A stretch of DNA of 64,000 nt from Diphasiastrum complanatum (GCA_029204225.1 CM055106.1:18860149-18924148), one strand, 5' to 3'. Counted from the stretch's first letter, positions 39,201 to 53,487 are shown. The notes: generated by a model from the sequence alone, not told the origin. Made by a program: numbers and translations.

Positions 39201-42200
39201 TCTGTCAAGTACCCGAGGGCACATAAGACAAGTAGAAAGTACATCAAAAAAGAAGGAGCATTGTCCATGTAGGACTTATTCCTACATGGAGAAAAACAAA
39301 GCTTAACCTCCAGCTCTGTTGAGGGTACAATATCAGTAGCTTAACCACCAGCTACACAGAGGGAAAGAGAAAACTGAAATAAGTTAGCTAACTGGCTAAG
39401 TGGATATAAAAAACTGCGTGATATGGTGCGAAGCAGGTGTTGGCCTCCGGTGAAGAGCCTTGGGCCTAGAGGAGCGAAGAGAATGCTGGAGCTTCGGTCG
39501 TCGTACTGGAATGTCTATCTCACTGTCAGAAGTCTCATCTCTAACCCTCTTCTGGAAAAAGTGTGTAATGTGGGACTGGCTATGATCCACCTCAGAAACA
39601 TCCAATAAAAAGGAAGATCTCAGAGTAAACATCTCTCGCAATAATAAACCAACACATCTCGCATCTGAGAAGGCAAGGAAAGTGTAAGTGGAGTATCTTT
39701 GTATAAGCAATGGTATCTGCCTCTGATCTCATAGTAGGCTGGACATTGGAAACTCATCCTCAATCTCTTGTATAGAGCAGCACTGACAAATCCATAGCGG
39801 TCGAGGTTTGTCTGTGTATCTGCCTGTCTCAATAGCAAGCTGGTGAGAAGAGACCCTAAACTGACCAGGACGGTAACGCAGGCCGAAAGATAACGTCTGA
39901 GACAAATAACCCGGCCGAATGGGAAGCCCGGAAACATCAAGCTGAAGAAGATCAAATAGAACGCTTTGTTTCGCATTAATTCATAGAGTCATGGGATGAT
40001 TAGATTGTTCGTTGATGCGCCATCGAAAATATATATACATGGTACTTGTACAATTAAATGTATGCTTTATTAATGCATTTACAAGATGGATAAAAGCACT
40101 ATGTTCAGCTGTTGACAGTCGCCATCTGATAGAATCTTATTCTCTTGAAGATTCTGCACGATCGTTAAAAGATGGTCGAATCGAATCGAATCGAATCGAA
40201 TGTCAAATTGATGTTAATAGCTTATGGTCGAATACACTTTGGCAATGACGATAATGATAGCCAGCGATGGTTGCTTGATTTGGACTCGAATTTGGAGTGC
40301 CAAAGTCGAACAGTGTCGACCTTTGTTCCGTCTGAAAGTCGAAGGTTGTGATAGTTACCTTCGACAGTTGGCTCTGACAATTGTCAATTTGATACTTAGA
40401 GAGAGGATAGAAATCCAACACAGCCAAGGAGGAACACTAGTCTGTGTCATCGCCTACTTTCTTGACAAAATACGATTGTTTCCAAATGAGGTAAGTATTA
40501 CAATGCTTCAGTGATAGCTATCAGAGACTTTTGTTAACTTTGCTAGATTCCCAAAAAGTGTTGTAACAAATAGCATGTTTGGGGGTTTTTTTGGGCAATA
40601 TACATCATCTTTATCACCTCCCCATGAATGATAGCAAATTCATTTTAGGTCTAGCACCATTTTTGTATGCCCTCTTGTGCTCCCAGTAGATTATGCTTCT
40701 TAAGGTTTCTAGGCTACGAGGTAGCATCTTAGGTTGGGGGCGTACACTTGAAGGTTGATCACTGACCTTTTGTGGTCCATTCAAACATAGTGGTTGTACT
40801 TGGCTTTCGAGTTTGTATACTAAGTTTTTTGGGCCTATTTTTCAAGTTATTAGGCCTATTTTTTTTGTTTTTTTTCGGTTTTGAATTGGTAGGGCTTTTC
40901 ATTTCTTCAGCTTTGTTTTAGTAGCATTGGCAACCATGCCAAGATTGACATTCATCGTCTGGCAGGAAGAGCTTATTAAAATTGAATTCGGCTGGTATGG
41001 CAGCTTGGGTTCTAGCCACTAGTGTAGTCACTTTTGTAGCTAGAATTTTCTAGCACTTTGAGCAGGCTAAGGGATCATCTCCTCATCATGTGTGTGAGTC
41101 GCTAGAGGATGCAAACCGGCAATGTTTGATCTCAAAAATGGCAGGGCTAAATATTTCATAGCAACAACAGCAAGGCTAGAGCCACTCGGGAAAGAAGGGC
41201 ATCACTCGACAACATTCACCTAGCACCACCAAATCAGGGCCCCCCCTTCTATCAACTATACCATCCACCTCTCCTAAAGCACCATCTAACCAACCTACCC
41301 ATGCCATATCCCCATCATTCGCAACACCATTTAGACCATCCACCTCTACCACACAACCATCCATGCCATCTTCCTGCCGAACTTCAACACAAATGGATTA
41401 CCACGATTGCACCACCAATAACACCACCACAGGTATGTCTACTTTTCTATGATTCTAAATCACTTTTTCTTTTTAATTTTTGATGCCAACTATGGTATCC
41501 ATTAACACCATCACAAGTATGTCTGCTTTTCTATGCTTCTGAATCACTTTTTCTTTTAAATTTTTGATGCCAGCTATGGTATACAACAAGTTACTCACCA
41601 CTCACCAATCGTCCATAGAGGATGATCCCAAATTCACCATTGTGGGAGGCAATGCGCTTAGACAATGAGTCGTCATCCCCTCTCTAACGCATGATTGAGC
41701 ACATATGCTACCAGGATGTCACTATCAAAGAAATCTATAAGTACTTCCATTGTATGATCAAATTCTACATCAATTGTCCCTTGGAGTAAAATAGTATGTA
41801 GAGTATGCATTTCATAGTTTATTGATCTATTAGTCTTTAGAGTAGATTCATACTGATATTCCTCTACGAGGCTGCACGCTAGCCTATAACTGATTGTAGC
41901 ATTACTTTTAATGAGACTGTTATATGATCAACATTTTGCAAATTGTTGTACCTAAGATGAGAAGCCACGGCCTAAGAACAAGAACTCAAAAAGGGCCTTT
42001 CAAAGACAAATGGTCATCGTGACCAAAGAAGAATGGTTCTTGTGTATGACCATGACAATTGGTGAACCATCAATGGACTAATCACCCCTTAGTAGACCAC
42101 CCGGTGTATGGCAGCCTCATAATAAGACGCCATGTCATACACCTGAGAATCCACCTTGAATTAACCTCACCCTTCCCCATATAAGGAGGTGCAACCAACC

Positions 42201-45200
42201 CTCATTTTCTCACTCGCTCTCTACATTCGGCCCTCACCCCCTAATTTCTCTCTCTACTCGTGTTTATTTTCTCTCCCTCTACGGTTGACCATTTTCTCCC
42301 TACACTTGGCCTATAAACCCCCATTTTATCTCTCTACCATTCTCTCTCTCTTCACACTTGTGTACCTCTAACATGAAGTAAAACTAGGTTCAGGTTCTGA
42401 ATGCCTGAAGGAGAAATTGGAAATGATAAGAGTGATATCGTTGGTTTGTACCATAGTTGCAGCGAATCTCGATTCGCGAGTCGCGATTCTGCGAATTGCG
42501 ATTCGCGACCCAGAATCGCAAAAAAAAAAAAAAAAATTTGGAAAAATAGCTTATTGCTGAAATTTTTTTAGGGGATCAATGGTCAAACCAACGTTTTGCC
42601 TCTCAGAAGTGCAGTAGATGAGGCACAAACAGATCTTATTTTCAATAGCTATCCGGTTGTCATTTGCTCTGGTTTTCAGTAAATGTTAATGCTACAGTTT
42701 GGACTATCAACTGTATGGATGATGATCACTTTTGCAATTGGTTCACTGGAGATGTGAGTGCAATGTACATACAGTTGGGGGCATAAATATTGGGCCCTTC
42801 TTGGCGCGCATTTGGACCCCATTTTTATCTACAGGGGGGCGGTGGCATTTTTATCTACAATGTCTATATAGCAAGAAGCTCTAGGGGGTTCGGGGGACAG
42901 TAGCCCCCCCGGGAAACGGGGGGTTCGGGGGGCGGTAGCCCCCTGGTGGGGGGTTTGGGGGGCAACGCCCCCCAACGGCGGGGTCCGGGGGCTGCCGGTA
43001 GACCCCGGCCCCGACGGTAAGGCCTCTTCATGATTTGGCCTTCCAACTCCCCGAGTGAAAACACACTTTTTGGTGTTTCGCACCCGAAACAGTCGGCAAA
43101 CTACACAATCATAATCCCCTCGATCGGAGCTTTCATCTGATACCCATATTGCCTAAAAAAATTTCAAAAAAAAAAAAAAACGATTCTACACGATTCTGGG
43201 AAAATCCCGAATCGCGAATCGGAATCGCGATTCGGGAATCGCGCTGCAACTATGGTTTGTACATACATATTGGTTTATGTTTTCTTGAGAATAAATCCCA
43301 GTTGAGACTTCCATTGAATGTATATGTGACCAATTAAGATCTGTGGTTAATTGCAAAATAAGATTTCCGTAACAGGGGGGTCCCCATCTTGACGACTCAT
43401 TGTGAGTTGAAGTAAATGCTTTTATTAGCTCAATTCTATCTTTTGTGATAGTAACTTCAGATCTCTTGTTGTAGGGTCTGCCTAAGGATATGTAAAAATT
43501 TTGTAATTAGAGAAGCAAAAAGTAGGGCACAAATGATCCAAAATTTGCTAGTTCATATCATAGTTGCAGCGAATCGCGATTCGCCAGCTTCGCAATTCGG
43601 GAATCGCGATTCGCTGCAGCGAATCGTGGACAGAATCGCAAAAAAAAAAAAAAAAAAAAAAACCCGATTTTCGGCCGCCGCCTCGCGCACAGAACCGCGC
43701 CAGCAGTGGAGGAGGCAAATTTCTTTTCTGAGAGCCGTGGGCGTCCAATCTTCGCAAGTGAATACTTGGCAGGCATCTACTCGACGATTTTACTGGGTGT
43801 TTGTGTTGCAGATCACTTCTACGGCCATGCGCCTGGTCACTTTTGTCACCAGGAAGAGGCGCGTGTTGGCCCTGTTCCGCACCTTCTCCACCCTAAACCT
43901 GAAGAAGCCCGCACCCACACGCTTTGCGTTTTACTTCTTGGTGCTAGAGCGATTGGTGGTGGTGAAGGATGCATTGCGGCGGATGGTTTCCAGCGTGGCC
44001 TTCCGGGACTTTACAGACCTCCCCCATTCGGCATTTTTCCAGTCCACTGTGTACGGCGACGAGTTCTGGAGAGCTGCTGAGGAGATTAGTGGGATCCTAC
44101 TACCCATTTACAGAGTGCTGCATCTGGTAGACCGTGAGGGGTGCACCCTCGGTCTCGTTTACGAGTTCATGGAGCGCATCGGCGAGGGGATTCTGTTGTC
44201 AGTCTTGGACGAGCATAGGTATGACTCTTTAGTGTCTAGTTTGTTGTTTCTCACTCGAGTCTAATGCGTTTCTTTTATGCTATGGTTTAGTGATTGTTGT
44301 AATTTGTCTGCTGCAGGAGGCGCAAGATCTCACGCATCTGGGAGGCCAGATGGGACTACTTCCACCGACCCATCCACGCCGTAGCCCACATGTTACACCC
44401 CTTGTGGCGCTCTACACGAGAGAGGGACGATCCGGAGCTGCACCGGGGATGGGTGGAGTACACGGAGCGCGTATGGCCCGGACTAGGTACGTGTGAGAAA
44501 TCATTTGGTAGCAATGTTACTGCAGTATTGTACTCATTGGTAGTGTCTGAATTTGAGGGGTCTTACATGTGCCATGTTTTTCCTTTTGCCAATAGGTCCG
44601 ATGCTGGCCAACATTGCAAGCCAGCTGCTCGCATTTGAGCGCTTCCAGTTTCCTTTCGATGGAGAGCAGAGTCAGCGGAGGGAGGATCAGCTGAGGCCCG
44701 TTACATGGTGGTGCATCCACGGGCGCAGCACAGGTGACCTGAGGCGATTGGCTGAGAGAGTCCTTGCACAGGACTGTTCTGCAGGAGCTTGTGAGCAGAA
44801 TTGGAGCACCTGGGCCTTGTATCACACGCAGAAGAGGAACAGGTTGTCCATCAAGCAGTGTAGGCGGTTGGTGTTTGTGAACACCAACGGCCGTATGCTG
44901 AGGCGCACACGAGGAGAGGGTCAGATGCTCGAGGTGAGTCACATCATCACCCCTTTTTTCTTGGTATGCTTTGATGAATTGATTTGCTTTCAAAATATGC
45001 AGTGAGTTGCACAATACCTGCCTAACAACAATGTATTGTTTTTGGTTGCAGGTGGACCCCGACACTTGCTTGGTGGATTCGATAGCTGCTGCTCCTCGGG
45101 CACCACCCACACAGGAGGAGATGGATGATGAGATCCATAGAGAGCTCTACAGACAGGCATAGGCTGACGCACGGGCTTTACGGCGGCAGAGGAGGACAGA

Positions 45201-48200
45201 GAGGCAGAGGGAGAGGGCTGAGGAGGGAGATGACGAGGTCTCAGAGGGTGGAGAGATGCTCGGGGCAGACTATGTGGAGGAGGAGGAGTGGGTTGAGGGA
45301 GATACAGAGGAGGACGAGGAGATGTGGGCGGAGGCACAGGGGGATGACCTGGCTGACCTGCTGGTGGACCCTGATGCAGAGACAGAGGAGCCAGCCATTC
45401 CTGCACGTAGGCCTGGGGGGAGACCTAGAGGTTCTAGGAGGGGGGGGCTGAGTACTCTTTTTGTAGACAGGAGTGGAGCATCACAGGCAGTCGTCGGCCA
45501 GGCATCATCACAGTGGGTAGGGCCATCCCAGGGCGTAGGGTTACGGCCACCTGACACACAGGCACGACGGAGTAGACACAGGGCTGGGGGCAGCCAGATG
45601 GGGGCCAGAGGAGGGGAGAGAGGCAGAGGTAGAGGCAGAGGTAGAGGCAGGGAGAGGGGGGTGGTCCAAAGCCAGGGCACGCAGCAAGGATCCAGAGCAC
45701 GCAGCAGAGCCAGGGCCACACCACGACATATGGCTCCCTCCAGTTCCGATTCATCTGCGGACCCATGGGATCTGCAGTCCACAGATTCGGATGATTTATC
45801 CTACCATGACTCTGACGAGCCTTAGTTATATAGTTTTCATTACGTTCATGGAACATCATTGTACCCCTTTTTGGTGCCATGTGGCCCGATATTATATATT
45901 ATGATGATCCTATTCACAGCATTGTCGTGATTCAGTATTGTTCTTTGTGGTTTTAGTTTAGTAACTTCGGTTTTATGGTTTATGATTTATAATTGTAGAG
46001 AGAGAGAGAGAGAGTATGGTTGTTTTGTCAAAAATTGTTTCATTTAAGGCTAAAGTTCAGAATGATTCAGCTAGGTTTTTGTTCAGCATGGTTTTAGTTC
46101 CGTTTGTTGTGAATCGTGATCAGAGAGAGATAGAGAGAGGGAGAATCAGAGAAAGGGAGATTCCTGCTATGTTCACTAGGAATGCCCCAATGTGTTCTCT
46201 TTTTTTTATATGGGATGCAGCTTTAGCGTAAAGGGACCATCCTGCACCTGAAACAGTTGGCAAACTACACAATCATACTCCCCTCGATCAGAGCTTTCAT
46301 CTGATACCCATATTGCACAAAAAAATTTCAAAAAAAAAAAAAAAATTCGATTCTACACGATTCTGGGAAAATCCCGAATCGCGAATCGGGATCGCGATTC
46401 TGATCGCGATTCGCGAATCGCGCTGCAACTATGGTTCATATGATATTGTCACTTTCATACTTATTTGTGGACTTTATCTTCCTACAGTAAGGTGTTTTGG
46501 TGCAATTTACAAATCTTGATTTCGACATGTTAACAGTTTCTAGAATTCCAATTTGTTCAAGTTTTTGCCACCTCATCATTTTCTTGCTTCTTGTGTGCCT
46601 CTCTAGATCTAATTAAATTGGTGCTGTTCCTACAGCAAGGTGATTCTATTCCACTTCTCAGATCCTGATTCAGATGTCTAAAAACTGAAATAGAAGACCT
46701 TTTCTTAGTAACTTTTGCTTGACCAGTGGTAGTGATGGATGTAATATTTTGAACAACTATAGCACACCCATTCAAAAAAGAGAAGAAATACTCACCACTG
46801 GTAAACTGTGCAAAGCTCGCAGAGATCGATTTTCCTCTTCAATTGCCCAAAGCCGAATGCTACCATCTCCCGCCCCTGAGGCAGCAAGGTCACTACCTCT
46901 GCAGACACAAACTGCTCCAACCCAGGACTCAACTGCTCCACACGAGTGGACAGATGTGTGTGCTCCAAGAAAACCGTTCTCTGACAAAAATGTTCCAATG
47001 TCAACAGTTAGCTACATAAACTTAGTTGAAAAAAAGGAACTCATTAATCAAAATGCAATGGTCAGTAATATCTCTATAGCAACACAGTTGACCAAATTGA
47101 AATAGCTGGAGATGTTGTCATGTTTCAGTGCAAGAAGAAGTAACTGTACTCTGATGTAATGAACTTGCATGACAATACAAGTTAACCACAAATTTGAACA
47201 GGTGATAATTTGAATCCTGCCCTAGGCAAGCTTTTCTTTTCAAGCCTCTGAGAAACTAAAATCAGGGAACAAACTACTGTTTACACAACTGACAAGAGCA
47301 AAATATGTAAGGTCGCTTTAATGAAATAAAAAAAGCATACTGTGAGAATGATCATTGGGTAACACTTTCATTCCAGAATCCTCATGGTTCCTGTCGCCAT
47401 GTGGCACATCTGAGGTAGCATGAGCTGCAGCATTACCATGAGCATTCTTTGCAAGAAATACTGGTTTTTTGCGCATTGTACTCCAAAGAGCAACAGAACC
47501 ATCATCAGATCCTGATAAAAATTCAGCATTTGAGATAAAACAACAACACTCCAGTGATGCAGCATGGCCCCTAAATACCAGCTGTGTTTCTTCAGGAATC
47601 TGCAATCGCAAACAATACAGTGCTTTTAAAGTTTGAAGTCAAGAACCGAGTACTTCCAAGATTATCACCCAGTGCCATCACATGGATGAAGACCAAGGAC
47701 ATTGAAAGTTCAAAACATTGAAATCCTGAAATTTTAGCATAAGACAACTTCTAAGATATGAAACTAATTACTTTGTGGAAGTGACTCATGAAGATACATG
47801 GGTGACAAAAATGTCCACACCTCTGGATAGTTGTGAGCAAAAATTTGAATCCTTCAAACAGTTTGGGACCACATTTGCGAGTTTGACAAAAAGTACAAAA
47901 TGATCAAAAATACAATCTCATGGAAAAAAAACCTAAATGACTAGATTAAGTTGGAATAGGTTAAGGTGATTGTAGGAAAGAACAGCTTCAAAATATGCAT
48001 GACACATATCACAATATTCAAATTTCCATGAATGGTACAATAATAATTAGTGATCGCATAAAAGCCTCCGAATATGAACACTGAAGTTTCCAACAAGTTC
48101 ATGAACGTGTTTGTAGCGACTGCAGAGCATACAAGTTTAAATCCAATGCAAGTATGTTTGATCATAATTATGCATTTTGTCTGCATGGTTCTGGCCTCTA

Positions 48201-51200
48201 GGAACTATGCTTGGCTTCACCATTTATCGAATGCTTCTCCACCTTCAAACCAAAGGACTATCAGCAGAACTTTTATGTATATTTCTACAGGATCATGGGG
48301 AAAACGAGCATAAAATAACATGCAGAAAAAAAATGTCAAGCAACCAATAGACTGTCATCAATGCCTTTTTTTCGTTGTGGGGCAACAATCCAAACATGCA
48401 AACAACAGAGAGACACTAAATCACAGTGGATGTGGACCTGGTATAGCTGGACTCATGGACCAGCCAGCCATATGCCAATCTCTCCTAAACCAACTCTGCC
48501 ACAGCATCGATTTAGTGCACATGAGAACACTGAACCCGTGTAAATGCAAAAGATGCACACAAATTTGAAATTTCAGATTGCATCAACTACGGCAAGGAAA
48601 AGAGTTCAAGGACAAGGAGAAATATTGGGCGTTTGAAGCATCAATAATCTTCTACTTGATAATAGTTGTAAAGTGAAATTTGGGATTTTTAGAAAAAAAT
48701 TTCCCAACCTATTCTCCTTTAACACAACTAAGTCAGCATGACAGAAACTATTACAAGGAAAGATGGAGCATATTTTGATTTTAACCAACAAGAAAGTTAG
48801 AATTGGTAAACAAACAACCATTTTCTTTGGAACACACATAAGAAACTCAACCGATATACAAGATGCCTGACATATGTCCTTCATCATAAATTTTAACTGG
48901 CACTTTAAAAAGTCTGCATAGAGTACCTTCCAAATTCTTAAAGTACGATCTCGACCAGCAGACAGCAAACGCTCTTGCCGCAGACAGTCAAGAGTAAGAA
49001 CTTCACTTTGATGACCAAAAAGTGTATCTATGTAAGACCTATCATCTGCACTCCATAATTTTATGGTGCGGTCAAACGATCCTGACATCAGTTGCTGTGT
49101 TCCCCGTCTAAACACCAAACTTGAAACTGCTCCTCTGTGACCAGCAAAAGCCTGCATTAATAAACAAGTGAAACTCTTCATGTCAGATAAAGTTGTTTAT
49201 TAAGGATTGTCAGATAAAATCATTCATTAAGGCAAAAAAAGGACCAGCGAATAGAAACAAACTGATAGCAGCAAAGAAAATTTTCAAATTTTATGATAAA
49301 GACCATTTTGGCCATCTTTTGCTAGCTTAAAGTAATATCAGAACACACAAAGGTGAAGCAACTCATCATAGGAAGGGCTAGAAGACAAAGCTCTCTTCAT
49401 ACAACAGCTAAGGAACAGTTTGAATCAGAGAAAGAAATTTAGGAACAGTTCCTAGAACCGTTCCTTGGGAACGGAACGGGTGTCATTGCATACACCCTCG
49501 ATGTGATTCATATACCCTACAGATCTTCACAAAAAGAAATCATTGAAATGTATTTATTGAGACGTGGAATTAATCACAAAAAAACCAACTGTTAAATATC
49601 AAATGAAATTTCAGGTAAACAGAAAACATAATACATATTACATACAATAAAACTCTCTTTGTGACGTTGTCATATATCAAGAATGACAAACTCAAATAAC
49701 ATGTTAATTATGTCACAATTCATGCTTGTATAAAGTAGTGACTATATCAGTCTCATAGGAGCAGAATGCTTTCCACTGCATCCACATTCTGGGAAGCAAT
49801 TTATTCTGCTTTCCACTGCATCCACGTTCTGGGAAGCAATTTTTTAACTCTTTCTTGGCAAAACATTAGTTTTTGGAAAAAAAAATTGATAGCAATGCTA
49901 TAGATGCTTAGAAACATCAAAATCAATAGTTGTTAAATGATTAGCAAAAGATCCTATCTACACAAGTCAAGAGGCCCTTAAGGAAGAACTTCCAAGAAAC
50001 TGCCAATTAAATTGGATAGTTCTAGCAACTGTACATTGTGCAGCTGAAGATGCTAAAATAACAAGATGAACTACAGGAGAATTTAAACTTTATTCGTAGG
50101 TGAAATAAACACACAGAATAGAAGAATTGTAGCAATATTACCAGTCATACAAGTCCAATGTTTCCAAGTTGCTAAGAGATCAGCTCAATGCAACATACAC
50201 TTGATACAAATTACAGAATAACACTTGTTAGCTTACTTTGTTGCTACAATCCCCACCTGTGTTTATATTTGTTACTTTAAAATTCCCCAATAAGGTAGCA
50301 CATGGAAATTCAATCATCCTTTCATCTGAAGATGGGCTTTTCATGTCACAAAATATCAGGAAATGTATGAGATTAGGAGACGTCACAAATTTTCTGCCAG
50401 ATGAAGCCAACAGTGCTACATTGATGATCTTTTAGGCACTTTCCATCCACTTGAGAGCCTGCATTGCTAAGGAGTTTTGAGCTGTACAGGAGAATTAGTA
50501 ACAAAAGACAAAATTGAAGATTTACTTCAGACCGCCGAGAAAACCTCACCAAAACAACCAACATGGTGTTCATTTAAAGGCATTTATATATCCTTACTGG
50601 TGAGGTAATCTCATGTGCGAAAGAGCAGCAGAGAGGTGGCTAAGCTATTAGAAATGAATGGCAAAGATGTTGATTAAAATTGCTCGAGTGCAAGGATAAA
50701 TATCAAACCTGATAAAACTTTCTCGATTCATCTAAGAAAGGTGAAACTATATGGGGAGATGGATCAAACAAATAAATCTGCTACTGGAGAGCTATCAACA
50801 AAAATTCCAAAAGAAACCAATACTCAAATAATACATGGAAAAAGGTGAACCTAAAGATTAAAAAAGGCACATTATATGGAGCCTGAACACAGAACCAGCA
50901 TGCAAAAGTTTCAGGGACGTTTGGGCATCAAACATTCTGGAAAAACTAAGGTGGAACTTCCATAGAACTCCTGTTAGAGTGTACCTTAGGTTCATGAATT
51001 GGATATTCAGGACATGAAATATAATTAAACATGCAGTTATTTGCACGAGATTACATGACCACTAACAATTATCAGTAACTTGCACCACATAATTGGGTAC
51101 AACGCACAATTTTCATAATTCGTTGACATAAACTATAAAAAGCACATAGAGTGTACCTTAGGTTCATGAATTGGATATTCAGGACATGAAATATAATTAA

Positions 51201-52028
51201 ACATGCAGTTATTTGCACGAGATTACATGACCACTAACAATTATCAGTAACTTGCACCACATATTTGGGTACAACGCACAATTTTCATGATTCGTCGACA
51301 TAAACTATAAAAAGCACAATTTATCTCACAATTAATCAGTAGGTCCATAATCATACAGAAATAATAGACCCTAGATTAAAACTTGGAAAAAATTTATGAA
51401 GCTTTGAGAAGATGTCCCACACAAAACTGACGGAGATAAACCCTACAATAATTTTCAAGGACAACTTTGTGCTCTTTGTGACAATAAAAGCCACATGGAA
51501 CCATTGGAATGAACAAGGATATCACAAAAAATGAATGCATCTATGGCATTGTGAGAAATACCTGAATGTGTTCTCGATTTCGGGTATCCCACAAATGTAC
51601 ACTTCTATCCAGGCCACCTGAAGCTAAATAGCGGCCATCAGAACTAACTGCTAAGCTCAACACATGTCTGCTTCCTTGTTCTTTCCTGCCTTTTTTACCC
51701 CTTTTGGGTTTCAAATTCGACACCGGGACCGATGATGCAGCTTCTTGATTTGGCCACACATACATATCACTTTGTCCCGTTTCTATATTCCACTGAACAA
51801 TCAAACCATCTTTGGAAGCAGCAAAACCTTTAGAATCATCCTCTGTGAGTGTTATTGCTGTAACAGATTGTCTATGGCGTCGACTGACGTTATTCCCATC
51901 AGATAGTGTTGAAGGCTTTAAAACTCTGGTACAAGAGATAAAACAAGTGGACCGGGAACATCAAAGACTGCTCATACAGTTGAATGTGAAACAATAGCTT
52001 GTGGACCATTGTATAAATGCCAACAATA

Positions 52029-52098
<70 letters not shown>

Positions 52099-53426
52099 CA
52101 ATCCACAAACTAATTCCAACCATTCATTTTTTTTGGGGACAGCATGTGAACATGCATAGGAAAGGTAACTAGTTACAAGTGTGAAATGGTGGGAGAACAA
52201 ATACGTGGACAATAAAGACGCACAACAAAAGGTTTAGTCAATCAAGGGCATTTGTGGATGAACTTTCCTATTGTTACAATCGTAATATCATAATCTTGTC
52301 CCAATATACAACTAATAACAGAAAATTTTGACCAAGAAATACGGGCTAATGGCCTCATTTTTATATGGCCGGTCCATGCTTACTAGAGCACTTGAATAAT
52401 CTAGGGCATTGCTCATCCTGGTACTACCAAACCTCATGCAATTAGGCTCATCTAGCACATCTATTTTGTACCTTCCAATGCATATTTCAAGCATACACTC
52501 AACGAGATTGGTCCAAGCTAGACTACGATAAGAACCACTTTTTGAAGTTGGACACAACTGAAGACCTGATCCTACATCGATATCTAGACTCAGGGTTATC
52601 CCATAGTCTAAAGTTGACTTTGGGTAACTCCGAGTTTCATCCCATCAGCTTCATGTGGAGACGGGTCAATTCCAAGGGACCCACATGGTTAACAACATTT
52701 AACAATTGTGTTACATGGGTAAGGTTGAGACAAAGGCTCAATGTCTTTCAATCCCCTATTTACTATTAGGTCAAAAAAAGGTGTTATTGTCTCTTTTGTG
52801 ATCTGCCAATCACACTCCACTCATTTTTATCATATGACAATCAAAGATGGATGGCCTTGATGATGCAAGAGATGTTTTAGCATAGGAGGAATATTTGCCA
52901 ACGCACCTGCTCCAAGTACATGATTTGATCATAATAGATGGTCACATCAATGAGAATGTAGTGCGATAACAATTAGCTATGCTGGTACATTGTACCATAC
53001 TTGCATGGACTATGGAATGGGCATATACAAAACTGTTTTTTGAGAGATGATCGCTTTTTTGTTAGAAACATTTTTTCTATTTTTTTAAACCTTAATGCTT
53101 AAGCTTGTTGGTCATACAAAAAAACCAACAAAATATCGTAACCTCTCTCGTTTTACGCCGGCTCCAGAAACAAATTAGAACAATTCCTAGATAGACTGGG
53201 ACATCCCTAGCATTTCATTGCATAAATTAGATTTTCCCCATTTTAAAAATGAAATAGTACGGCCATGAAGCCTTGCTGAACTAGCCACACTACAGTGAGC
53301 AAGGGCCTATGAGCTTGCACGGCTCAAAATTTACAATTTAAGAGATCATACTTAATACAATTCAGGGTGTAACAAGCTTCAAGGTTATAAACAGAGTATA
53401 CGGTTCAATATTTGGCATACATAGAG

Positions 53427-53487
<61 letters not shown>

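Larger units (their letters stand above)
39160..39985 (-). mobile_element. LT-4: LINE 3' end with ORF2 C-terminus
   Basis: Minus-strand LINE fragment. The ORF2 C-terminal part (39976-39396) is followed by a 3' UTR and a terminal stem-loop at 39222-39209 (GTGCCC-TC-GGGTAC on the minus strand). It ends next to AGAGAGAATTAG, a weak GA remnant. The UTR is diverged from LT-2. Confidence 0.6.
43559..46433 (+). mobile_element. hAT-2: hAT element with transposase exons (2,875 bp)
   Basis: The same 13 bp terminal repeats as hAT-1, flanked by a perfect 8 bp duplication GTTCATAT (43551-43558 and 46434-46441). Subterminal GATTCGCG-type palindromic words and poly-A tracts lie at both ends. Inside are four transposase exons on the plus strand. 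The N-terminal half of the gene is missing, so it is a truncated relative of the autonomous element. Inserted in RRP9 intron 5, 360 bp from exon 5, opposite to the gene. Confidence 0.92.

Noticed and set aside
38613-39224. Long Pro/Leu/His-rich frames on the minus strand
   Set aside because: They come from the C-rich strand of the minisatellite; overlapping open frames in several phases indicate composition, not a gene.
42881-43018. CpG island or promoter of a hidden gene
   Set aside because: It lies within a defined hAT element and consists of hairpin repeats, with no gene following.
45270-45880. Long minus-strand frames opposite the hAT-2 tail
   Set aside because: Shadows of the GC-rich acidic/RG exon on the plus strand.
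50975-51318. Direct repeats as a CRISPR array
   Set aside because: Only two adjacent 172 bp copies without spacers, in a plant intron; a simple tandem duplication.
46796-51925. Several separate small WD40 genes
   Set aside because: The pieces splice in phase into one RRP9 protein with exons 1, 6 and 7.
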